A stretch of DNA of 64,000 nt, taken from contig CAYPNP010000003.1 in assembly GCA_964412195.1 (NCBI GenBank), forward strand, positions 1 through 64,000, given 5' to 3'. Position 1 is the stretch's first letter. Every line of letters starts with the position of its first letter. The notes beneath the pieces were generated by a model. It did not search any database, had not been told where the DNA came from, and saw nothing but the letters and a program-made list of their open reading frames with translations. Position numbers and translations under genes: made by a program. This document shows positions 19,301 to 25,289 of the stretch, in pieces. This DNA is from CAYPNP01 sp964412195. Its GTDB lineage: Bacteria > Acidobacteriota > JAAYUB01.

Positions 19301-20978
19301 CGTCGAGGTGGGCGACCTGCCGATTGGCACCGCCGCCGGCCGCGTGGTGGACGGCCTGGGCGCCGGCATCGCCGGCGTCCGGGTGGAGTTCCAGGAGCCC
19401 GCGGGCGACTGGAACCTGATGCGCGGCGCGGCGTTCACCGACGCGGACGGCTATTATCGCCTGAGTTCCACCGCCTGCGACAGCAAGGTGTTCTTCAATC
19501 CCACGGTGATGGGATTGAACTACCAGACCGAGTTCTATGACAACAAGCCCGACTTCGCCTCCGCCGACTTGGTGGCCATCACGGCCGGCGCAACCAACTC
19601 TCTCAACGACGCCGTCCTGGCCGACGGCGGCATGATCGCCGGGCGCACCCTGTGGTACAACGGATCCCCGGCCACCGGCGTCACCGTGGCGGCCTACTCA
19701 TTGGCCGGCGCCCTGGTCCAGACCGGCGCCAGCGACTCCAACGGCGATTACGTCGTCTACGGCCTGCCGGGCGGCGACTTCAAGATCCGCTTCAGCCGCG
19801 GTCCATGGCTGGGCATCGAGTGGTACCGGGAAATGCCGTCTTTCGCTGATGCCCAGACGGTCCAGGTGAACGTGGGCGAGACGACCGCCCTGCTGGACGA
19901 GACGCTGGACTGGGCCGGGCACGTCACCGGCCGGGTGACCGATTCCGGCGGGAACGGAATCCCCGGCATCCGAGTGCGGGTGTACGACCTGTCGAACTTC
20001 CTTCAGAGCACTTCCCTCACCGATGCCGACGGGCACTATGAGTCAATCCAGCTCACTCCGGGGCCCGCCAAGGTCCTGTTCGATGCGACGGGGATGTCCT
20101 ACCAGTCCGAGTGGTACGACGACAAGGGCTCCTTCCCCGAGGCCGACACGCTGGTCGTGCCGTACCACGACACGCTGCCCGGCATCGACGCCGTCCTCGT
20201 TCCCTGCACCCTCCGGATCACCGACAATCCGCGCAGCCAATCGGTGACGCCGGGTCTGACCGCCACCCTGTCGGTGGCCGTCGAGTCCACCCTGCCGGTC
20301 AGCTACCAGTGGTACCAGGGCCTGACCGGAGACACCGCCATTCCGATCCCGGGGGCGACCGCACCCAGCTACATGACGCCGCTGCTGTGGGCGAACCAGG
20401 AATACTGGGTCCGGGTCAGCGGCGGCTGCGGCACGCTGGACAGCGCCACCGCCACGGTCACCGTCGTCGGATCGTGCGCCACGCCGGGGGCGCCCCTGCT
20501 CATGGCCCCGGCCAACATCCCCATCGGCACGGAGTACTACACCGTCTCGTGGTCCGACACCAGCCCCGACGACCGCTACGAGCTGCAGGAGGCCACCGCG
20601 CCCGACTTCTCCGACGCCCTCACGGTCCAGGTGGTCGGGACCGACATCCTGCTGACCCACACGCCGCCGGCCGTGACGTATTACTACTACCGGGTGCGGG
20701 CCGTGGCCCTGTGCAACGGCGCGCTCTACCCGTCGGTCTGGTCCAACGTCGACCACACCTGCGTGAACACCCACTCCCCCGAGCCGGCCGACCTGGACCA
20801 CAGTGGTTATGTTTCCATCGAAGACCTGGTGATCCTGGCGGAGTGGCTCGCCGGCAACCTGGAGGGCGCGTTCTGGCCCGACCTGAACGAAGACGGCGCG
20901 GTGAACGCCGCGGACGTTGACTGGCTGCTCCACTTCCTCAACGGAACGTTCAAGCGGGCGCCGGGGGGGAAAGAGTGA
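7359..20978 (+). CDS. Giant secreted multidomain LRR / PPC / carboxypeptidase-regulatory-like / dockerin protein
   Basis: 4539 residues; GTG/TTG-type or nearby ATG start (MRHAAFFRLAAVVSVSLFIL at 7371 has GGAGGG just upstream and is the likelier start). Order: signal peptide; plant-type LRR solenoid with N-terminal cap, ~30-610 (24-residue repeats, LxxNQLTGxIPxxLGNL); Fn3 ~630-720; two InlB-type beta-grasp repeats ~730-870; second LRR block with its own cap, ~875-1608; Fn3 ~1615-1711; five modules of ~515 residues starting near 1715, 2228, 2744, 3258 and 3771; Ig-like ~4283-4369; Fn3-like ~4371-4470; dockerin-like EF-hand pair ~4475-4535 (DLDHSGYVSIEDL, DLNEDGAVNAADV). Each module has a Kre9-like domain (SPNGGEIWS), a PPC domain (DDAYEEND ... 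DLPAGWYYI) and three carboxypeptidase-regulatory-like domains. There are no catalytic residues; it is probably an extracellular adhesin or scaffold. Almost no spare G+C bias break is seen inside the gene. Confidence 0.9.
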   Translation: MEGIMRHAAFFRLAAVVSVSLFILTSVASGSIPPSERAALIAFYNATGGDGWTDNSGWKTPPLDVDGFALPGTEGGWYGVSVSADQVTHLNFPPNNLNGFLPADLGSLPALQAVVIANNSSLGGSLPPELGNLSSLSSLEIYYNGLTGVVPPELGNCANLILLDLRSNQFSGGIPSTLGDLSNLDHLDLSGNQLSGLIPKQLGNLTQLRRLYLSNNALTGSLPVELSHLAILEQLHLSNNQLAGTIPTWLGNLTELRQLRMESNRFIGSIPPQLGNLTNLDTLRLTSNQLTGAIPAELVNLSNLQWLYLNDNQLSGSIPYWLGYLSQLRGLDLSANQITGTIPSQLRWLSMLEELHFSWNQLSGGLPPELGDLTNLRNLGLPGNQLTGPIPDSFSSLTLLEGLYLYNNQLSGSIPAWLGSLVNLHHLCLDGNQLTGPIPTELGALSNLVELNLAENQLSGTIPGELGALPVLHNLWLQGNQLTGGIPASLGNLSQLEMLALHVNQLTGPIPSPLGNLSNLVGLWLGNNGLDGSIPSSFGGLIQLHHLYLSSNALVGPVPAELGNLTLLETFQIDGNAIRAELPVELAGLTNLNPDWTDLGYNGFWATDPGLRAFLAGKDPDWENTQTIAPTGVSASATGPTSVRVDWSPILYTGDTGGYVVSISQTAGGPYDVWGQISDKNAGSLDVTGLGPDTDYYFVVQAWTDPHGGQPNAIYSLYSAEASAHTPLAHTVTFLAGPNGVVNGELTQLVVDGGNTSAVEAVPDPNCHFTGWTGDYTGADNPLVLSNVTAPKTVTANFEIDTHTVYFYAGAHGSLLGDTAQVVPHGGNTAPVEAVPDPYHHFLNWNGDWFGFDNPLVLYGVTGDMSVTAQFDAYIPSAERAALIAFYNATGGDGWNNNWGWKNPPLAPDGFAEPGTEPGWVGVDVQGDHVAGLALWGNNLNGVLPPEMADLTGLTYLHLWSNSLGGPLPDWLGTLAGLGSVDLNGNQFSGPIPDSMQNLLNLVSINVQYNQLNGPVPAWFGSLPNLQYLRLIHNQFTGGIPPELGNAANLQHLYLENNLLTGGIPPELGNLGQLQYLYLNNNQLTGGIPPELGQLGQLVELQLQGNELSGVVPAQLGNLGNLQVLMFNNNQLNGGLPGELGNLAQLRQLDLSNNQLNGWLPDSWQNLQELTNLQLYGNQLSGPVPTWLGSLTHLQYLNLCCNQFSGQIPPSLGNLDLRQLVLYGNQLWGSLPFELSRCVNLQQLHLQGNQLSGTIPSWIGNFTLLWQLNLGDNRFTGSIPTAIGNLTNLQELDLRGNQLTGGITADLSNLTNLRYICLSGNPLGGPLPAWFGNLWNLTSLELGNCQLTGTVPPELGNLGQLRVLLLPNNSLTGSIPWSLGNLPNLNTLDLDTNQLTGEVPESIGWLGSLQYLNLRNNQLSGDLWWDFGGLGQLRELYLSENQFTGTIPDSIGSLGQLQHLWLQNNQFEGGVPAWLGGLGNLITLGLNNNQLMNSIPASLGNLSQLQVLWLGNNQLDGEIPATFGNLTNLQLLHLSRNQLTGPVPDWIGNLTQLQTLQVNGNMLTGELPVSLTNLAQLNPEWTDLSYNALWTDDPGLQGFLSDKDPGWDQTQTIAPAGLAAEAMDYSSVHLTWVPIPYVNDDGGYEVWHSLTPGGGYAPIGTTPDKWGSEFYATGLPPAATHYFVVRTWTNPNGSNGNTVWSEFSAEASTGTPAAPTITLFAPNGGEIWSVGLTHPIQWSADPLISDVRIEYTTDGGGSWMPVVNSTPNDGSYNWPAPPTPSFECGVRVSAVSDPGILDESDDIFTLTDQDDAYEENDWIGEAVPIIAGVYPDLRMVVDGYGALDQDWFRIYVDAGSDLHVRIVAHPLEPVDGNDIDCEIRDAAGNLLVQALSASDTEDLYLADLPANWYYIATNYAPVLNEYTLTAETGDLPIGTITGRVINAAAEGIAGVWVQMLDPSGDQNLHHGAVYTDAEGYYTYSNVPGDYVVLFSTNNPPINYVGEYYDDTSVFAEADRVPILAGQTTLLNDAVLAVGAAVNGRVTRLSDGSPLQNVRVRAYDPATGLAFRQVFTDANGDYSLVGIRPGDVKIRFNLSGYGLQWYDGQTAFGDADIFTLTNGDVLNDIDAALADRGRILGRVTDPWGNGVGGVNVAVYDLSSFLVASVYTRPDGSYTASPLPEGTLKVWFNTGNLPILSEWYNDKPDFASADGVAVLAGQDTVDIDAVLSGQILQVTSPNGNEIWSTGLTHAVTWTTATVFPTTLNNVRIEYSTDDGGSWQTAVDSTPNDGSYDWAAPPAASFDCRIRVSETMTGGGSDISDGRFTLTDQDDAYEENDSQAAATEITPGAYPGLRLIYDSRGVTDPDWFKFYVGAGQDLRVRVAGVPITPPQWEDIDFSIYDEAGHELATAFSGAADETLCLAGLPAGWYFVAVRFADASYEYTLTVETGDLEVGTLSGRVVDTLGHGIPGVYVVLWLPSGIQEELNVYTPTDTDGYYHLTYLPGEYRLEFDTYHPHLNFGGEFYDDKWTIAAADPVSITAGVTHTLADAVLPFGATLNGQVARESDGAPLANVRVVAFNSMNAVVGNVLTNASGDYTIIGLRPDDVTVRFTKGGFAAEWFDNQPDQASATVLTLAEGEVRPDINAALGIQGFLTGRVINPSGAGIPGVNVVAYDLGGIALASTNTSPAGTFSLGMLNTTQVKLFFNAASTAYQSEWWHDKADFAAADSVAATAGVMFDLGEAVLAPCALAVLSPDGDEIWNTSLAHAITWTVDPQIAAVGIDYSLDDGGSWNTLTDSTPNDGAYEWTTPGTPSSYCRVRVRAANDPGFFDISDGLFTLTDQDDGFEENDTMETATVVTPGVYAGLRMVVDDRGVMDADWYKVWVDEGEDLRVTINADELVPVEPLYDDIDFSIYDEGGVFLSGAISSSPYEHVCLADLPAGWYYIANVYVGTLYEYTMTVEKGLLPIGTLAGRVVDSLGAGIAGVNVEVNVPNGDWTLAAGIAITDVDGYYTFAREPGDFRIFFNTVRPNLNYLGEWYDDQPTIATAGIVTIVEGEATPLNAAVLAPGASISGLVTRASDGTPLDLVRIRAYDAAGVQVRALVGNADGTYTLAGIPPGPIRVRFNRSGHATEFWNDRVDYASADVLTLAPGDELTGIDAQLVPGGAVYGRVSDTQGNGIGGVIATAYDPAGVFLNSVGTNPDGTYGFGQMNTASIKVFFNASATPFESEWFNDQPDLASADLVPVTAGSSVNGIDAVLAPRGIQVLSPNGGEIWSSGRNHPVTWSASPTCLNVRIEYSTDGGGNWTQVVDSTPNDGTFDWTIPAAHSGDCWIRVSDAAVPPVNDTSDSYFMLTDQDDEFEENDTQSTASEILPGVYENLHFLVLGPYDTFDPDWYRVHVGEGQDLRVHLEAEPLDPGSDNDVDIDIFDEAGHLLVASLGNAPVETLYLADLPAGWYYLTNTYTNFNYSYSLTVETGNFELGTLAGRVVDEDGAGISNVWVELNDLSYNWALSPGYVLTDADGYYRFDHPGTTVKIQYNTGRNGLNYAYEWYDNKLEFATADPVTITAGSTNTLPDVVLTSGATIQGRVTRLSNGQPLGNTQARAFDAAGVMRAWVNTDGAGNYSLAGVPPGEIRLRFQRNGFATEWFNDRPDFAAADVLTLAAGDVMTGVNAALAGQGLLAGRVVNGSGAPISGVTVRAWDTSTILTSSGVTAPDGTYLIGLLGTASVRLQFDASATPYQTEWWHDQADFASANPVAVTAGTTAELGDAVLGPRGITVTSPNGQEIWSVGLAHDVTWTVAGTAANVRIDYSTDGGGTWLPVIASTPNDGVYEWTAPATPSDECVVRVADALVPSVADASDDVFTLTDQDDAYEENDDWTSAAPIMPGILSGLKLVMNGYGTVDNDWFAVLVSAGQDLRVTFDGQAETPASYEDVDLEIRDAAGTVLVQGIGGSALETIYAADLPAGWYYIGTNYASDTFTYDLTVEVGDLPIGTAAGRVVDGLGAGIAGVRVEFQEPAGDWNLMRGAAFTDADGYYRLSSTACDSKVFFNPTVMGLNYQTEFYDNKPDFASADLVAITAGATNSLNDAVLADGGMIAGRTLWYNGSPATGVTVAAYSLAGALVQTGASDSNGDYVVYGLPGGDFKIRFSRGPWLGIEWYREMPSFADAQTVQVNVGETTALLDETLDWAGHVTGRVTDSGGNGIPGIRVRVYDLSNFLQSTSLTDADGHYESIQLTPGPAKVLFDATGMSYQSEWYDDKGSFPEADTLVVPYHDTLPGIDAVLVPCTLRITDNPRSQSVTPGLTATLSVAVESTLPVSYQWYQGLTGDTAIPIPGATAPSYMTPLLWANQEYWVRVSGGCGTLDSATATVTVVGSCATPGAPLLMAPANIPIGTEYYTVSWSDTSPDDRYELQEATAPDFSDALTVQVVGTDILLTHTPPAVTYYYYRVRAVALCNGALYPSVWSNVDHTCVNTHSPEPADLDHSGYVSIEDLVILAEWLAGNLEGAFWPDLNEDGAVNAADVDWLLHFLNGTFKRAPGGKE

Positions 20979-20984
20979 GTAGTG

Positions 20985-21055
20985 AAAAGTACACAATAAA
21001 CAGTAAACAGGGAGCAGTGAAGAAGGGATAAGGAAGAGCAATTGGGAAGAAGGGA
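20985..21055. repeat. AT-rich degenerate repeat, AGTAAACAG family
   Basis: A purine-rich stretch of degenerate 7-9-bp units (AGTGAAAAGTACACAATAAA, AGTAAACAGGGAGCAGTGAA) begins about six bases after the stop codon of the giant gene. It is a separate family from the GC-rich arrays and has no coding potential. Confidence 0.5.
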
Positions 21056-21094
21056 GACAGGCCCTCCCCATCCCACCAGCCTGATAAGGCCTGC

Positions 21095-21130
21095 GGGCGG
21101 ATCGTCCTTACATGGGATCCGCCCTTTTTT
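21095..21130 (+). terminator. Rho-independent terminator after the giant gene
   Basis: A perfect 9-bp stem, GGGCGGATC (21095-21103) / GATCCGCCC (21116-21124), with a 12-nt loop, followed by TTTTTT. Confidence 0.88.
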
Positions 21131-21190
21131 GTTTGAGGCAGGTGCCATTTCCGGCGCAGATGAAGCTCCCGGCATCACCGGCCTCGACCT

Positions 21191-21219
21191 TTGACAGAGA
21201 CTTCCCCGAGGAGTAGAAT
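21191..21219 (+). promoter_or_regulatory. Near-consensus sigma70 promoter
   Basis: A perfect TTGACA (21191-21196), a 17-bp spacer, then TAGAAT (21214-21219). It lies 42 bases before the ATG at 21262, so the 817-residue protein is transcribed separately from its giant neighbour. Confidence 0.65.
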
Positions 21220-21261
21220 CCAGCCAATTGATCCCAATATCGATCCTACTGAGGAGGCATC

Positions 21262-23715
21262 ATGGGCGTCGCGATTCGCTTGTTGAAGGAGTCGTCCGTT
21301 CGGCAATTCATGCGTCTTCTCGGCATTTTTCTGATCGTGGCGATGTGGGCGGGCGCCGGTTCCCTGGTGCGGGGGGCCGTGACGGTGGTTTCGCCCAGCG
21401 GCGGGGAGGTCTGGTCGGTGGGGCTGACCCATGCCATCACCTGGACCACGACGCCGGACGTGGTCAACGTGGCCATCGCCTACACCGTCGACAACGGGGT
21501 AACCTGGGTGCCCCTGACCGCCGGCACGCCCAACACGGGCAGCTACGATTGGGTGGCCCCGGCCAGTCCGTCGGTATTCTGCGGGGTCATGATCAGCAAT
21601 GCGGACAATCCGGCGGACCAGGACACCAGCAACAACACATTCATGCTGACGGCCGACGACGACGCGTACGAGGAAAACGACGACCAGCCGCACGCCACGA
21701 CCCTCACGGCCGGAACTTACGAAGACCTGCGATTCATCGTGGATGAGGTCAACTACGTTTCGACCGATGCGGATTGGTACAAGGTGTATCTGGGGGCGGG
21801 CCAGGATCTTCGCGTGACCATCGACGCCCAGCCCTTCAATCCCGAAGTCGTCCTGGATGTCGACCTTGAACTCCAGGACGCCTCCGGCAATGTCCTGGTC
21901 CAATCGATCAGCTCCAGCGCGACGGAGACGGTCTGCCTGGCCGACCAACCCGCCGGCTGGTACTATATCCACCATCTCGGTTCCTACGACAACTATGGCA
22001 CCCCGGTGAGTTCGATCTACTCGTTGACCGTGGAGACGGGCGACCTCACGGTCGGCACGATCTCCGGCCGCGTCACCGACACGCTGGGAGCTGGGATCCC
22101 CAACGTCCAGGTGGAGTTCCACGACCCGAGCGGCGACTGGGCCCTGCTTCACGGAGTGGTGGTGACCGACTCGAACGGAGATTACGAGTTCAGTTACACG
22201 GCGGGAAACTGCGTCATCTACTTCAATACCATAACGCACCAGCTGAACTATGTGGCGGAGTACTACAATGACAAGACCACTTTTGCGACCGCCGACCTGG
22301 TCGCCGTCACGACGGGAGCCACCACGACCTGCGACGCGGTCTTGGCGACGGGCGGGACGATTTCCGGGCATGTCACCAGGCAATCGGACGGCATCAACCT
22401 CTTCCACGTCAGCGTGCGGGCCTACGATCCCGTCAGCCGCGTCCTGCTGCGGAACGCCCTGACGGACCAATATGGGAACTACACCATCGTCGGCGTACGC
22501 GAGGGGAATGTGAAGGTCCGCTTCAACGCCAGCAGTTACGGCACCGAGTGGTACAACGACAAGACGGCCTTCGGGGACGCGGACCTGCTCGCCGTGACCG
22601 CCGGCGGCGCCCTGACCGGGATCGACGCCGCGCTGGCCGCCCAGGGCCGGTTGCAGGGCCTGGTGTTTGACGGCGCGACCGGGAATCCCGTTGCCGGCGT
22701 CAATGTGCGGTCCTACGACTTGTCCAATTTCCTGCTCTCTTCGGTGAATACCAGCGGCACCGGTTATTACAATTTGCCGAACATGCCCACCAGCCAGGTG
22801 AAGGTCCAGGTGGTCGGAGAACCGCTGGGCTACGCCAGCCAGTGGTTGTATAACAAGGCGACCTTCGGCCTGGCGGATCCCATCCAGGTGACCTCCAATT
22901 TCACGGCGACCAACGGGAACGTGTACCTCGATCCGTGCACCCGGATCATCCAGCAGCCCATGAACCAGTCGGTGACGCCGGGGGGCTCCGCCACCCTGGC
23001 CGTGACGGCCTTTTCGACGCAGACGATCTCCTACCAGTGGTACGAGGGCCTCAGCGGCGACACTTCCGCGCCCGTGCCCGGCGCGGTGTCCAGCAGCTGG
23101 TCCACGCCGGAACTGACGGACCTCGGCGCTTATCCCTACTGGGTGCGGGTGAGCACGCCCTGCCGCACCGTGGACAGCGACACGGTCACCGTCACCGTGG
23201 TGGCGGAATGCCTGATGCCGACCGCGCCCGTGGTCACGGTGCCGGCGGTGGCGGGGTACGATGAGGATTATCTCCTGACTTGGACCGACACGTGTCCGGA
23301 GGGCTACTATGAGGGCCAGGAGTCGCTGCTGCCCGACTTCGCGGAGTTCGAGCACGGCTACCTCACCGGGACCAGCGTCGGCCTCAGCCATAATCCCCCC
23401 GGGCCGACCTACTATTTCTACCGCATCCGGGCGGTGCGGGTCTGCGACGGGACGACCTACCTGTCCGACTGGTCGGCCATCCGCCACGTCGCGGTGACGG
23501 GCAGCGCCTGGGAGCCGGCGGACGTCAACCTGGACGCCACGGTCAACTCTGCCGACCTGATGCTGCTGGCGGCGTTCCTGGCGGGCAACAACGACCTGGC
23601 TGCGGCCGCGGCGGCGGACCTGGACGGGGACGCCGCGGTGCAGGCGACGGACCTTGACTTTCTGCTCCACTTCCTCTCCGGCGACTTCAAGCGGGCGTTC
23701 ATGGAAAAGGAGTAG
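21262..23715 (+). CDS. Secreted Kre9-like / PPC / carboxypeptidase-regulatory-like / dockerin protein
   Basis: 817 residues; ATG with GAGGAGG six bases upstream. The signal peptide lies within residues 14-38 (MRLLGIFLIVAMWAGAGSL). It carries one copy of the module found five times in the giant upstream protein: Kre9-like (SPSGGEVWSVGLTHAITW), PPC (DDAYEENDDQ ... DQPAGWYYI), three carboxypeptidase-regulatory-like domains (GTISGRVTD, GTISGHVTR, GRLQGLVFD). Then come an Ig-like domain (QSVTPGGSATLAV), an Fn3-like domain, and a C-terminal dockerin-like pair (DVNLDATVNSADL, DLDGDAAVQATDL). The first EF loop is weaker than usual (DATVN). The C-terminus LLHFLSGDFKRAF matches the giant protein's LLHFLNGTFKRAP, so the two are paralogues. 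Extracellular, probably a binding or structural partner. Confidence 0.87.
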   Translation: MGVAIRLLKESSVRQFMRLLGIFLIVAMWAGAGSLVRGAVTVVSPSGGEVWSVGLTHAITWTTTPDVVNVAIAYTVDNGVTWVPLTAGTPNTGSYDWVAPASPSVFCGVMISNADNPADQDTSNNTFMLTADDDAYEENDDQPHATTLTAGTYEDLRFIVDEVNYVSTDADWYKVYLGAGQDLRVTIDAQPFNPEVVLDVDLELQDASGNVLVQSISSSATETVCLADQPAGWYYIHHLGSYDNYGTPVSSIYSLTVETGDLTVGTISGRVTDTLGAGIPNVQVEFHDPSGDWALLHGVVVTDSNGDYEFSYTAGNCVIYFNTITHQLNYVAEYYNDKTTFATADLVAVTTGATTTCDAVLATGGTISGHVTRQSDGINLFHVSVRAYDPVSRVLLRNALTDQYGNYTIVGVREGNVKVRFNASSYGTEWYNDKTAFGDADLLAVTAGGALTGIDAALAAQGRLQGLVFDGATGNPVAGVNVRSYDLSNFLLSSVNTSGTGYYNLPNMPTSQVKVQVVGEPLGYASQWLYNKATFGLADPIQVTSNFTATNGNVYLDPCTRIIQQPMNQSVTPGGSATLAVTAFSTQTISYQWYEGLSGDTSAPVPGAVSSSWSTPELTDLGAYPYWVRVSTPCRTVDSDTVTVTVVAECLMPTAPVVTVPAVAGYDEDYLLTWTDTCPEGYYEGQESLLPDFAEFEHGYLTGTSVGLSHNPPGPTYYFYRIRAVRVCDGTTYLSDWSAIRHVAVTGSAWEPADVNLDATVNSADLMLLAAFLAGNNDLAAAAAADLDGDAAVQATDLDFLLHFLSGDFKRAFMEKE

Positions 23716-23751
23716 CGGTCGTCAGGGTAAATCGGCACCTTTAGAGTATCT

Positions 23752-24108
23752 ATGAGCGCAGACATTCCTGAGCGGGATTGGAAATACCTTCGGTCGATCC
23801 GGAAGGAGCTATTGGATCGCCTGTGCCACCGTATCCTGGGAGAAATCCAGGAGAAATCCAGCCGGGGCAGGACCGAGCAGACGGCTCATGATTTGTATCT
23901 CGCCGTCTACCAACTGGTGGATCGATCCGATCGCGAGATCGGGGACTGCTTCGACGATTGGCGGCGGAGCACTATCCTGACCCGGCTATTCTCCATGGTA
24001 GGCCGGGATTTGCTCAACGAGGAAGAATTGGGCTATTTAAATGAGGAGACTCGAGAAAAGCTGCGCTGGTGGAAGGAGATGAATAAACAGAGCGAGTCTG
24101 GGGATTGA
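23752..24108 (+). CDS. Small soluble protein of unknown function
   Basis: 118 residues, highly charged and helical, with no signal peptide or membrane segment. It starts MSADIPERDWKYLRSIRKEL and has the block IGDCFDDWRRSTILTRLFSM, with Trp and Arg that look conserved. I do not recognise a named family. There is no clear ribosome-binding site before the ATG, but the gene begins 36 bases after the dockerin protein and ends nine bases before the ureohydrolase, so it could be read with either. It is visibly AT-richer than its neighbours, with third-position A/T codons such as GAA, TTG and ATT, which may mean recent acquisition. Confidence 0.65.
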   Translation: MSADIPERDWKYLRSIRKELLDRLCHRILGEIQEKSSRGRTEQTAHDLYLAVYQLVDRSDREIGDCFDDWRRSTILTRLFSMVGRDLLNEEELGYLNEETREKLRWWKEMNKQSESGD

Positions 24109-24117
24109 AGGGCCGCG

Positions 24118-25119
24118 ATGTTCCCGAAATTGTCGCAAGATCTTCAATCCGTGGACGAGGGGGTGTTCTACACTCGAGGCGATCCCCGGGATCCGCGGAT
24201 GGGGGATTTGGTTCGGCGGGGCCCCGGCGATTACGCGGACGCCGAGGTCGTGCTGGTGGGGTGCCCGCAGGACGAGGGGGTGCGGCGCAACCGCGGCCGG
24301 CCCGGGGCCGCCGAAGCGCCGGCCGAAATCCGGCGGGCGCTTTACCGGTACCCGGTGACGGGGCAGCACCAGGGCCTGCGCCTGCTCGACCTGGGGGACA
24401 TCCGCAGCGAGGGGGAGCTGGAGGCGATCCACGACCGGCTGCATGCCGTGGTGCGGCAGATCCTCCGCGACGGGAAGAAGGCGGTGGTGTTGGGGGGCGG
24501 CAATGACATCTCCTACCCGGACGTCTCCGCCCTGGCGGCGGAGGCGCCGCCGGTCCTGGCCTTCAACGTCGACCGCCACCTGGACGTCCGCTCCGACATG
24601 CCGCGCAACAGCGGCACACCGTACCGGCAGCTCCTGGAGGAAGGGCGTCTCGATCCAAAGCGCTTCCACGAGGTCGGCACCAACTCGTTCGCCAACTCGG
24701 TGGACTACCTGCAATACGTCGAGGGCCTGGGCGTCGGCGTGCACTACCTGGGCGACCTGCGCGTGGACGGCGTCGGGGCGACGGTCCGCGGCCTCGTGGC
24801 CGGGTCGGACGCCGCGGGGATCTTCTTCGGCTTCGACCTGGACGCGGTCCGGGCCATGGAGGCGCCCGGCGTGAGCGACCCCGGCCCGATGGGTCTCACG
24901 GCCCGGGAGATCTGCGAGATCGCCGACGCGGCCGCGGCCGATCCCCGCACGCGGGTCCTCGAGATCAGCGAGGTGAACCCGCGCCACGACCGGGACGGCA
25001 TCACCTGCAAGCTGGCCGCCAACATCCTGATGCGCGCCTTGGCGCGAACCGCGCTGATCCGCGTAAATCCGCGTCCAAATTCCAGCGATTCGGACATCGA
25101 ACAGCCAGACGCGGATTGA
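24118..25119 (+). CDS. Arginase/agmatinase/formimidoylglutamase-family ureohydrolase
   Basis: 333 residues, one arginase-fold domain. Motifs: VVLGGGNDISYPD (residues ~123-135), FNVDRHLDVR (~146-155) and FFGFDLDAV (~238-246). The D-x-H-x-D and D-x-D metal motifs are intact, but the first ligand position, usually His in GGGH/GGDH, is Asn here. Family members split a guanidino or formimino group from arginine, agmatine or formiminoglutamate using two Mn ions. The overall layout is closest to formimidoylglutamase-type proteins; the substrate cannot be settled. GAAGGG precedes the ATG. The last ~21 codons (from 25057) are encoded by an inverted tandem repeat that also supplies the stop codon, so the natural C-terminus has been replaced or extended. 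Confidence 0.78.
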   Translation: MFPKLSQDLQSVDEGVFYTRGDPRDPRMGDLVRRGPGDYADAEVVLVGCPQDEGVRRNRGRPGAAEAPAEIRRALYRYPVTGQHQGLRLLDLGDIRSEGELEAIHDRLHAVVRQILRDGKKAVVLGGGNDISYPDVSALAAEAPPVLAFNVDRHLDVRSDMPRNSGTPYRQLLEEGRLDPKRFHEVGTNSFANSVDYLQYVEGLGVGVHYLGDLRVDGVGATVRGLVAGSDAAGIFFGFDLDAVRAMEAPGVSDPGPMGLTAREICEIADAAAADPRTRVLEISEVNPRHDRDGITCKLAANILMRALARTALIRVNPRPNSSDSDIEQPDAD

Positions 25120-25126
25120 CGCGGAT
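25057..25126. repeat. Inverted pair of ATCCGCGT arrays at the ureohydrolase 3' end
   Basis: Two ATCCGCGT units (25057-25064, 25067-25074) face two ACGCGGAT units (25109-25116, 25119-25126) across a 34-bp spacer and could form a hairpin. The gene's TGA (25117-25119) lies between the two right-hand units. Nothing else is seen in the gap to 25289. Confidence 0.75.
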
Positions 25127-25289
25127 GATGCGACCAGAGTTCAATCAGATCGACTCCATACACAACCGTCCCCCCGATCGGCCGGTTCGTCCCCCGCCGG
25201 CAACAAATCACACATTCGCTTCCGTATCTAGCTGACAATCCGAGAGCACCGGCGCCGGCGCCACGGACAATCCGATCCTGGAGGCCCCC

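Noticed and set aside
12500..20205. The five ~1.5-kb module repeats as transposon or assembly duplication
   Set aside because: Copies differ at many positions and each keeps its own open frame, so they look like old protein-level duplications; the copy number could still be misassembled.
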